DNA of 15,218 nt from Desulfuromusa sp. (GTDB lineage Bacteria > Desulfobacterota > Desulfuromonadia > Desulfuromonadales > Geopsychrobacteraceae): contig JAUVCS010000004.1 in the NCBI GenBank assembly GCA_030590745.1, forward strand, positions 1-15,218, written 5' to 3'. Shown here in pieces: positions 1-5,723 of this stretch; the stretch's first letter is position 1; each line of letters opens with the position of its first letter. Made by a program: the position numbers and the translations under genes. The notes under the pieces are model-generated. The model searched no databases and was not told the origin of the DNA. It saw only the letters and a program-made list of their open reading frames with translations.

Positions 1-2
1 CT

Positions 3-878
3 CTGAACACCGATTCAAACCGGTTAAGAGAACAGATTCTGCTTGCCCTGACCTTACCGGCAAATATCTACAAACTTCTGGGAACAGAGCTATTATGGCC
101 TGACGATGAGGGAGTTCCGGAACAAAACCTCACCGGGAGGAAAATCTATCGGCAAAGTTCACTCTACCAGTTGTTCAATAATATTCTGCAATACGAGCAC
201 CTGAAAATACCATCTGAAGATAAAGTATCGGTACCCAATCAGCTTGCGAATATCCCATATCCAGAGCCACTCCTGCTGAAGGAACTCGAGCAGTTCAAAG
301 CAGGGGAAATCACAACGGAGCAGCTTTCACCGCTTGACCACTTTCTGGCAAACCTCCTCAACTGCCCGGCGGTTGCGGAGATTAAACTTTCGGCCACCGC
401 TAAAGCAGCAAAAACCAACGCCCCGGGAACCGCACCGAAAAAAGGGTTCAAAGAGACCATAGCCCAACAATTATTGAGCCATGGAATCCCGAATTTCCCT
501 GAGCAATACCTCTATTTTTTGGATCACCCGGAGACCCATCACTACACTGTAGCCCCCCCCCTGTCGGTCAAAAGTAGTCTGTTGGGCCAATTTGAGCTGG
601 AAGACAAGCAAGGTCAGATTATTACAGGATATGGGGAAGAATTGGAGCAAATATTACTGTTCTGTTCAGCCACCGGGAAAACCGAATTTGAGTTGCCAAA
701 CGACCGACATCAACTTGAGCAAGTATTGCACCATTACAAAAAAGACTTAGGTGCTCTCTATAAATATCTCAAAACCCTTTGCTATAGTCAGGTTGAAAAT
801 TCAAAATCAGCACGCAGGCTGGTTAAAGAGATCTGGAATAAATTTAATCTACCTGAGCCGTCATGGTTTGAAAACTGA
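3..878 (+). CDS. Unrecognised protein, C-terminal part (cut by left window edge)
   Basis: The frame is open from the first complete codon at position 3 to the TGA at 876-878, giving 291 visible residues, so the true start lies left of the window. An internal TTG at 171 could be read as a start, but nothing resembling a ribosome binding site precedes it and the frame is open upstream. I do not recognise the family. The visible part is soluble-looking: no signal peptide or membrane segment, a lysine/alanine/proline-rich linker around residues 130-150, and a charged, helical C-terminal third ending in NLPEPSWFEN. A run of nine C (553-561) encodes part of an APPL stretch; the frame continues intact through it. 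No gene overlaps its end, and the next gene starts after a promoter-bearing gap of 211 bp. That it is a real gene is fairly sure; its function is unknown. Confidence 0.7.
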   Translation: MNTDSNRLREQILLALTLPANIYKLLGTELLWPDDEGVPEQNLTGRKIYRQSSLYQLFNNILQYEHLKIPSEDKVSVPNQLANIPYPEPLLLKELEQFKAGEITTEQLSPLDHFLANLLNCPAVAEIKLSATAKAAKTNAPGTAPKKGFKETIAQQLLSHGIPNFPEQYLYFLDHPETHHYTVAPPLSVKSSLLGQFELEDKQGQIITGYGEELEQILLFCSATGKTEFELPNDRHQLEQVLHHYKKDLGALYKYLKTLCYSQVENSKSARRLVKEIWNKFNLPEPSWFEN

Positions 879-1014
879 TACCGGTAAAACGATTGAAAAC
901 GCTCCAAGACCGTGTGACTGATGTCAATTTTTCAAGCCACTGATAACCGGGTACTGTAACTATAGAGTTTATTTGGCAAACAACGCCCTATCTCCAAGCC
1001 GATTTCTTTGTGAT

Positions 1015-1042
1015 TTGAACTGTTTGTAGAAGCTGTTATAAT
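1015..1042 (+). promoter_or_regulatory. Putative sigma-70 promoter for the phasin-ubiB unit
   Basis: TTGAAC at 1015-1020 and a perfect TATAAT at 1037-1042 are separated by 16 bp. The expected start lies near 1049, leaving a leader of about 40 nt before the ATG at 1090. This is the clearest consensus promoter on the left side of the window. The rest of 879-1089 shows no gene and no convincing terminator. Confidence 0.65.
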
Positions 1043-1089
1043 TATCTGTAGCTTTTAAACTTTAGAATCCCCGTTGAGAGGAGGCTGAC

Positions 1090-1395
1090 ATGTTGGAAAT
1101 TGTTGAAAAAACCCTACTGACTGGAATTGGTGCTATGGCATTGACGCAGAAGAAGGGGGAAGAGCTGATTGAAGATCTTAAAAAACGGATGAACCTGACC
1201 GAAGATGAAGGGAAAAACCTTCTTGAAAAACTTCGGGAAGCGGCAAAGGAAAATCAGAAAAAACTTGAGACAATGGCCCATGATGAAGTTGTAAAAGCCT
1301 GCGAGCGGATTGGCGTAGTCACTGCAGAAGAATTTAAAAAGCTGCAACACAAAGTAGAACGGCTGGAAAAACAACTGAAAACAGCAGAAAAATAG
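1090..1395 (+). CDS. Phasin-family small coiled-coil protein
   Basis: This 101-residue protein starts at an ATG with a textbook AGGAGG (1079-1084) five bases upstream. Residues 8-20 form a short hydrophobic/alanine stretch, followed by strongly amphipathic, charged helices; residues about 77-100 (EEFKKLQHKVERLEKQL) form a clear coiled coil. This architecture matches the small phasin/polyhydroxyalkanoate granule-associated-like proteins found before UbiB/AarF genes in Geobacter relatives. Family assignment is by resemblance. Phasins coat storage granules in polymer-accumulating bacteria, but no PHA synthase or depolymerase is visible here, so a granule role is not shown. The gene lies 21 bp before the ubiB-like gene and is surely co-transcribed with it, which suggests a role linked to that kinase or to membranes. 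It has no signal peptide and is probably cytoplasmic. Confidence 0.7.
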   Translation: MLEIVEKTLLTGIGAMALTQKKGEELIEDLKKRMNLTEDEGKNLLEKLREAAKENQKKLETMAHDEVVKACERIGVVTAEEFKKLQHKVERLEKQLKTAEK

Positions 1396-1416
1396 CGACC
1401 AACCGGGGGTTTTATT

Positions 1417-3105
1417 TTGCCATTCAACCGGATTAACCGTAATATTCGTTCCCTTAAACGTTATCGTCAAGTTCTTGGAACCCTTATAAAATATGGGTTC
1501 GGACATATTGTTGAGCAACTCAATATTGACTATTATCTTGAATTAGGGAAGCGGATTGTGTCACTGGGCACAGCGTCCCGTGAACTGGAACGTCTGACTC
1601 AGGCCGCCAGATTCAGGTTGGTTCTTGAGGAGCTGGGGCCAACATTTATTAAATTGGGGCAGCTTCTTTCGACCCGTGCGGATATTGTGTCTGCCGACAT
1701 TCTGCAAGAACTGCAAAAACTTCAGGATCATATCCCCGCCGTACCAACCGATCAAATCATGGCTGAAATTCATCGAGAGCTGGGTTATCCGGTAGAAGAA
1801 CTGTTTGCAACCTTCGAAGAGACCCCCTTAGCAACGGCAAGTATTGCCCAGGTTCATCGCGGCACTCTGAAAAGTGGTGAACAGATTGTCTGTAAAGTCC
1901 GCAGACCCAATATTGAAGCGGTTATAGAGACCGATACCGATATCATGATGGGGATGGCCTACCTGATTGAGAAACACCTCCCCGGTGGAGAGATGTACGA
2001 TCCGGTCAGTCTGGTTAAAGAGTTTCGGCGCTCAATTCAACGGGAGCTCGATTTCTCACGGGAAGGGCGAACCACAGAACGTTTTGCCGCCAATTTTGCT
2101 GATGAAGAAACAATCCACATTCCCGGAGTTTTCTGGGATCTTACCGGAAAAACCGTCCTGACACTGGAATATGTTGCCGGAATAAAAATTTCCCAACACG
2201 AAGAATTGCAAGAGGCAGGTCTCGACCTGAAGGTGATTGCCTGGAATGGGGCCGATAACTTCTTGAAGCAGGTCTTTATCCATGGCCTCTTTCATGCGGA
2301 TCCTCACCCGGGCAACATTCATGTCATGCCGGGAAATGTTATTTGCATTTTTGATTTCGGCATGGTTGGTCGCCTCGATGAAGATTTAAAATTACATCTG
2401 ACTGAACTGTTACTCTGCGTTCTGCACCGTGATGTTGATCGACTCATTATGCAACTTCTTTATTCTGGAGAGTTACACGATGAATCAAATCTGAAAAGTT
2501 TGAAACGTGATCTTACCGAATTTATCGATGATTATTACGACATCCTGCTTCAGGATTTAAAGGTTGGCAAACTGCTGATCGATTTTGTTGAAATTCTGAC
2601 TGAATATCAGATCAAATTTCCGTCAAATCTCCTGTTATTATCACGCGCTCTGTTTGTCATGGAAGGGATGGGCAGACAACTCGATCCCGACTTCAACATG
2701 GTTGAACAGATCAAGCCATTTGCCGAACAGATTATTAAGGATCGCTACTCGCCAAGCAGTATTGCCAAGGAGAGTGCGCAGGTTCTGCAATCCTACCATG
2801 CCCTCGGTAAATCTTTACCAAAAGACATTAAGGAATTTATTAATCGCATCAATCGTAACAAATTCAAAATCGATGTGGAACACCGTGGGTTTGAACGATT
2901 GATCAATGATCTGGACAAGTCAACCAACAGAATTTCTTTCAGCATGGTTATTGGAGCTCTGATCATTGGCTCCTCGCTGATCATGCAAATTGATAAAGGA
3001 CCCGTTCTTTTCGGCTTTCCAGTCCTTGGGTTATTGGGCTACACAGTGGCAGGAGTTCTTGGTCTTGGTCTGGCAATAGCAATTTTGCGCTCTGGTCGCA
3101 TGTAG
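1417..3105 (+). CDS. ubiB: UbiB/AarF (ABC1/ADCK) atypical protein kinase
   Basis: This 562-residue protein has every hallmark of the UbiB/ADCK family. The KxGQ motif is at residues 79-82 (KLGQ), within FIKLGQLLSTRADI. The alanine-rich nucleotide loop is ATASIAQVH (139-147). The ATP-binding lysine is K160 in VCKVRRP. The catalytic loop is HADPHPGN (293-300) and the metal-binding DFG is 313-315. Two hydrophobic segments (about 507-524 and 529-557) anchor the C-terminus in the inner membrane. The family acts as an ATPase that supports quinone biosynthesis, probably by helping extract or present lipid intermediates; in an anaerobic lineage using menaquinone the exact role is open. The start is TTG 1417, preceded by GGGGG (1405-1409); the resulting N-terminus (FNRINRNIRSLKRYRQ) matches the family, which supports it. 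The gene is 21 bp downstream of the phasin-like gene. Confidence 0.95.
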   Translation: MPFNRINRNIRSLKRYRQVLGTLIKYGFGHIVEQLNIDYYLELGKRIVSLGTASRELERLTQAARFRLVLEELGPTFIKLGQLLSTRADIVSADILQELQKLQDHIPAVPTDQIMAEIHRELGYPVEELFATFEETPLATASIAQVHRGTLKSGEQIVCKVRRPNIEAVIETDTDIMMGMAYLIEKHLPGGEMYDPVSLVKEFRRSIQRELDFSREGRTTERFAANFADEETIHIPGVFWDLTGKTVLTLEYVAGIKISQHEELQEAGLDLKVIAWNGADNFLKQVFIHGLFHADPHPGNIHVMPGNVICIFDFGMVGRLDEDLKLHLTELLLCVLHRDVDRLIMQLLYSGELHDESNLKSLKRDLTEFIDDYYDILLQDLKVGKLLIDFVEILTEYQIKFPSNLLLLSRALFVMEGMGRQLDPDFNMVEQIKPFAEQIIKDRYSPSSIAKESAQVLQSYHALGKSLPKDIKEFINRINRNKFKIDVEHRGFERLINDLDKSTNRISFSMVIGALIIGSSLIMQIDKGPVLFGFPVLGLLGYTVAGVLGLGLAIAILRSGRM

Positions 3106-3110
3106 TCAAA

Positions 3111-3130
3111 CTGTGTCAACTCCGACACAG
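3111..3130 (+). repeat. Short inverted repeat after ubiB
   Basis: CTGTGTC (3111-3117) and GACACAG (3124-3130) form a perfect 7-bp stem around a 6-base loop, starting five bases after the ubiB stop codon. No T-run follows, so it is at most a weak or Rho-assisted terminator or an mRNA 3'-end stabiliser. The remaining spacer up to lpxC (3131-3298) is AT-rich, with a run of eight A at 3170-3177. It contains a weak TTGCAT-like box at 3247-3252 but no promoter I would defend. Confidence 0.4.
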
Positions 3131-3298
3131 AAATAACTATGAGCTGCGTATTTCTGCAACAGACTGGGCAAAAAAAACCTCCATCAACATTAAGAAATGT
3201 GGGATTTCAAGCAGTTAAACGATCATACAAAAAAGCGGCACTAACATTGCATTAATCGGTAGAATTATTCGATATCTCTTATTTGGAAAAGTAACTAA

Positions 3299-4228
3299 AT
3301 GATTCTGCAGCGAACCATAAAAAAAGCAACAACAATCTCCGGGATAGGGCTACACAGTGGCGTACGGATTAACCTGAGGATGCGCCCGGCAACTGTAAAT
3401 ACCGGAATTATCTTCCATCGTACCGATGGGGAACAGACTGTCGACATAAAAGCTTGCTCTGAGAATGTTGTAGATACGCGCATGGCGACCGTTATTGGTC
3501 ATCAAGGTGTGACCGTATCAACTATTGAACACTTTCTGGCAGCACTGGCAGCCTTTGGCATTGATAATCTCCACGTTGACATAGACGGGCCGGAGGTTCC
3601 GGTTCTGGATGGCAGTGCTGCGTACTTCATCCGTGAAATTCAACGAGCAGAAGTCAAAATACTCAACCGGAGTCGAAAATTCATCTCAATTCAGAAGCCG
3701 CTTGAGATAATTGAGGGTGAAAAACGAATCCGCATTATCCCATCTCGCTTCTTCAGAATTTCATCAGAAATCGCTTTTGACCATCCAGCTATTGCAGTAC
3801 AGAAGTACAGTATGAAATTCTCGACCAATAGTTTTTGTAAAGAGATTGCCGCTGCCAGAACATTCGGCTTTCTCCACGAAGTTGAGCACCTCAAGTCGAT
3901 GGGGCTGGCGCGTGGCGGATCTCTTGAAAATGCTGTGGTTATCGACAAGAACGGGGTCATGAACCCGGAAGGGCTCCGCTACCCGAATGAGTTCGTCCGC
4001 CATAAAATCCTTGATTCCATTGGTGATTTCAGCCTGCTGGGAATGTCACTGCTCGGCCATATCAAAACATATAAGAGCGGCCATGACCTGAATGCAAAGA
4101 TGGTCCGGATGATCGAAGACAACCCGAGCTGTTGGACCTATGTGGAATTCAGTGAACAAGCCATCCGTGAAGCACAACAGGCTGAAGTGAAATTGGTTGC
4201 CACTGATCTGGCTTGGGATAAAGCGTAG
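3299..4228 (+). CDS. lpxC: UDP-3-O-acyl-N-acetylglucosamine deacetylase LpxC
   Basis: LpxC catalyses the committed, zinc-dependent deacetylation step of lipid A synthesis in the cytoplasm. The 309 residues match the usual length (about 305). Visible family signatures are the N-terminal TIKKATTISGIGLHSG, the STIEHFLAAL segment with catalytic E77 and zinc ligand H78, the AARTFGF stretch (185-191), FVRHKILDSIGD with zinc ligands H235 and D239 plus K236, and the GHDLN motif with H262. These correspond to the established H79, H238, D242 and H265 region of E. coli LpxC. The ATG at 3299 gives the canonical N-terminus; the upstream GGAAAAG (3285-3291) is only a modest ribosome binding site. The gene stands alone, 193 bp from ubiB, instead of with cell-division or other lpx genes. 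It shows the cell is a lipid A-bearing Gram-negative. Confidence 0.97.
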   Translation: MILQRTIKKATTISGIGLHSGVRINLRMRPATVNTGIIFHRTDGEQTVDIKACSENVVDTRMATVIGHQGVTVSTIEHFLAALAAFGIDNLHVDIDGPEVPVLDGSAAYFIREIQRAEVKILNRSRKFISIQKPLEIIEGEKRIRIIPSRFFRISSEIAFDHPAIAVQKYSMKFSTNSFCKEIAAARTFGFLHEVEHLKSMGLARGGSLENAVVIDKNGVMNPEGLRYPNEFVRHKILDSIGDFSLLGMSLLGHIKTYKSGHDLNAKMVRMIEDNPSCWTYVEFSEQAIREAQQAEVKLVATDLAWDKA

Positions 4229-4317
4229 TTACTAGATTCGATTCTCTTCTCTCTGGTCATCCCATTTCAAAGCAGAAACGACAACCTTTCGCTTATCTGA
4301 GTAGCAGCAATGACGAC

Positions 4318-4333
4318 TGACTGAAATCAGTCA
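4318..4333 (+). repeat. Perfect 6-bp inverted repeat downstream of lpxC
   Basis: TGACTG AAAT CAGTCA forms a tight hairpin, and the left side can slip because GACTGACTGA is a short tandem repeat (4315-4324). No T-run follows on the plus strand, so I do not call it an intrinsic terminator. It lies between lpxC and the putative promoter of the next gene. Confidence 0.4.
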
Positions 4334-4346
4334 AAACAGATAGCCC

Positions 4347-4375
4347 TGTTCAAATCCCCAAAAAACGACTATAAT
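4347..4375 (+). promoter_or_regulatory. Putative promoter for the small protein at 4520
   Basis: A perfect TATAAT lies at 4370-4375. The best -35 match at 17-bp spacing is TGTTCA (4347-4352), which is weak. If used, the transcript would start near 4382 and carry a leader of roughly 140 nt before the ATG at 4520. I see no known riboswitch motif in that leader. Confidence 0.4.
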
Positions 4376-4504
4376 CACTCTTTGGAACCATTTCCTCAGT
4401 GGTGCAACTGACTTCTATCTCCCTGGAATCAGAGACTGTAAACCCGCATGGGTACACGCACTCAAGGAATTTTGGTTCATTCTACATTGAGAAAAAATAG
4501 CAGC

Positions 4505-4515
4505 AGGAGAAGAGG
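4505..4515 (+). promoter_or_regulatory. Ribosome binding site fixing the start at 4520
   Basis: AGGAG (4505-4509) and AGAGG (4511-4515) precede the ATG at 4520 by 10 and 4 bases. The earlier in-frame ATG at 4448 has no purine-rich site before it. This decides for the shorter, 72-residue product. Confidence 0.7.
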
Positions 4516-4519
4516 CTTG

Positions 4520-4738
4520 ATGATTTCAGTCGTCTATAAAAGTGGTAAAGAAGACCTGGTCGAACAGAAATTTCTGGATATACTTCTCCACATTGGAGAG
4601 ATTCAGGAATTCCGCCGGAGTGATCATTGGGTCAATGTGACTGAAGACCCAATTCGTTCATCCCGGCAAGGCAAATACAGTGGTGAAAACAGACGTATCC
4701 ACGGTGGTACCGAACTGACCTCTGCTATGGGTATTTAA
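4520..4738 (+). CDS. Small conserved protein resembling the GSU3473 family
   Basis: The protein has 72 residues from the ATG at 4520. It begins MISVVYKSGKEDLVEQKFLD, continues with an IGEIQEFRRSDHWVNVTEDPIR core, and ends in a basic, glycine-rich tail (YSGENRR). The pattern 'F-R-R-S-x-x-W-V ... D-P-I-R ... Y-x-G-x-x-R-R' resembles small proteins annotated in Geobacter and Desulfuromonas as the GSU3473 family; that match is from memory and not verified. Function is unknown. The first half could form a small beta-rich fold, as expected of a regulatory or binding protein; the C-terminal tail looks disordered. There is no signal peptide, cysteine pair or membrane segment. It lies 291 bp after lpxC behind its own putative promoter, so it is probably transcribed alone. 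It converges on the solute-binding protein gene, whose stop is 107 bp away. Confidence 0.7.
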   Translation: MISVVYKSGKEDLVEQKFLDILLHIGEIQEFRRSDHWVNVTEDPIRSSRQGKYSGENRRIHGGTELTSAMGI

Positions 4739-4811
4739 TTTAGCCCGCCCCGTTATTGTTCCACCACCCTACCGTGACCAATCACCCTGAAATACTTTAC
4801 AACTCCACCGT

Positions 4812-4856
4812 CTGAAGAGGCCAACCGTTTTCGGGGTTGCCCGGCTTATTCTTCAG
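4812..4856. terminator. Imperfect hairpin between convergent genes, possible bidirectional terminator
   Basis: CTGAAGA (4812-4818) pairs with TCTTCAG (4850-4856), and inside them GGCCAACC (4819-4826) pairs with GGTTGCCC (4835-4842) with one C-C mismatch. The right arm overlaps the last codons of the minus-strand solute-binding protein gene. Neither side is followed by a T-run, so intrinsic termination is doubtful. Its position between two converging genes fits a shared 3'-end structure. Confidence 0.4.
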
Positions 4857-5607
4857 CTAAATATTTTTCAACAATCTGCTCAAACTGGCTTTTCCCACCC
4901 CCCACTGGCTGCTTCATTTTATCAAGAGCACGTTGCAGTGCCGCAACTAAAGTCGCATCAGTTTCCTTATGCAGGCCAATATATAAATCCATCTTTTTTA
5001 GAGAGAATACGGTCTCATATTCTTCAGGGTTTATCCCCAGTGTCAACATTAAATACTGGGTTGTTTGAACGTTGAATACAAACAGGTCAATTCGATCTGT
5101 CTGCAACTTTTTAACATTCATTTCTGGAAAAGCAAGTCGACTGAGTTGCTCAACATTCACGCCAGACTTGATCAGAAGTTGTTCCGGGGCACCATCCCGG
5201 ACAGTACCAATCTGATATTGTTTAAAATCTTCGATAGTCGAAATTTTGATACCACGATTTTTCTTGGCAATAACCCCCATGGTCACAGCTGCAATCGGAC
5301 CAACCCACTTAAACAGATCCTCTCTATCAGAGGTGCGTGCCATACTGTACAGGGCAGTATTTGGAAAATCTTGCACTTCATGATATGCCCGGGTCCATGG
5401 ATACATCTGAACCTTATTCTGTTCCATGGAGCAACCCACTTGCTGAAAAATAGCCTGGACTATCTCTGTTGAAATTCCAACAACCCGATCATCCTTGATA
5501 AAGTTAAAAGGGGGAAGCTCCTCTGTCATAACCTTGAGTGAAGGCTGAGCAAACAGCAGCCCAGGAAACAACAACAGGAGCAGAAAATGACAAATATTTT
5601 TTCGCAT
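4846..5607 (-). CDS. Periplasmic solute-binding protein, SBP_bac_3 family
   Basis: This 253-residue protein starts at the ATG complementary to 5605-5607; a TTG directly before it (5608-5610) is an alternative giving one more residue. GGGA lies about six bases upstream. Residues 1-20 are a classic signal peptide (MRKN, then FLLLLLFPGLLFA) with probable cleavage at FA|Q, so the mature protein of about 233 residues is periplasmic. Family features include the ligand-pocket start EELPPFNF, the ARTSDREDLFKWVGPI segment that carries the substrate carboxylate-binding arginine in amino acid binders, and DRIDLFVFN in the second lobe. Such proteins feed polar amino acids to ABC importers or act as sensor modules. 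No permease or ATPase gene is nearby, so it looks like an orphan. It is also separated from glgP by a putative terminator and has its own promoter. Ligand unknown. Confidence 0.85.
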   Translation of the reverse strand: MRKNICHFLLLLLFPGLLFAQPSLKVMTEELPPFNFIKDDRVVGISTEIVQAIFQQVGCSMEQNKVQMYPWTRAYHEVQDFPNTALYSMARTSDREDLFKWVGPIAAVTMGVIAKKNRGIKISTIEDFKQYQIGTVRDGAPEQLLIKSGVNVEQLSRLAFPEMNVKKLQTDRIDLFVFNVQTTQYLMLTLGINPEEYETVFSLKKMDLYIGLHKETDATLVAALQRALDKMKQPVGGGKSQFEQIVEKYLAEE

Positions 5608-5634
5608 CAATGTCCCAAGATGGCTTGAAGTGAC

Positions 5635-5662
5635 AATATAATCGGTTATATCATCATAACAA
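5635..5662 (-). promoter_or_regulatory. Putative promoter of the solute-binding protein gene
   Basis: Reading the minus strand, TTGTTA (5662-5657) and TATATT (5640-5635) are spaced by 16 bp, about 28 bp before the start codon. Both hexamers are fair matches to the sigma-70 consensus. The surrounding DNA is AT-rich. Confidence 0.5.
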
Positions 5663-5699
5663 GCATCTAGACATTAGCAAGTACAAATACCGTTATTAT

Positions 5700-5723
5700 A
5701 AAAACCCAGGTGGTTAATCCACC
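5700..5723 (-). terminator. Putative Rho-independent terminator after glgP
   Basis: On the minus strand, GGTGG-ATTAA-CCACC makes a 5-bp GC-rich stem (5723-5709) and is followed, after TGGG, by five T (5704-5700). The stem starts inside the last codons of glgP and its loop contains the TAA. It is short, so termination may be partial. Its position between glgP and a gene with its own promoter supports it. Confidence 0.5.

Noticed and set aside
171..878. TTG at 171 as the start of the first gene
   Set aside because: The frame is open from the window edge and no ribosome binding site lies before 171, so the gene most likely begins outside the window.
1114..1518. 134-residue minus-strand open frame across the phasin and ubiB starts
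   Set aside because: Phe/Leu-rich composition mirrors the lysine-rich coding strand opposite; no ribosome binding site or motif supports it.
4448..4519. Longer start (ATG 4448) for the small protein
   Set aside because: No ribosome binding site precedes it, the added 24 residues look random and basic, and the ATG at 4520 has a strong site and the family-like N-terminus.
5419..5431. CTGTTCCATGGAG shared with 15128-15140, as a repeat pair
   Set aside because: A 13-base identity is expected about once by chance in 15 kb, and the flanks do not match.
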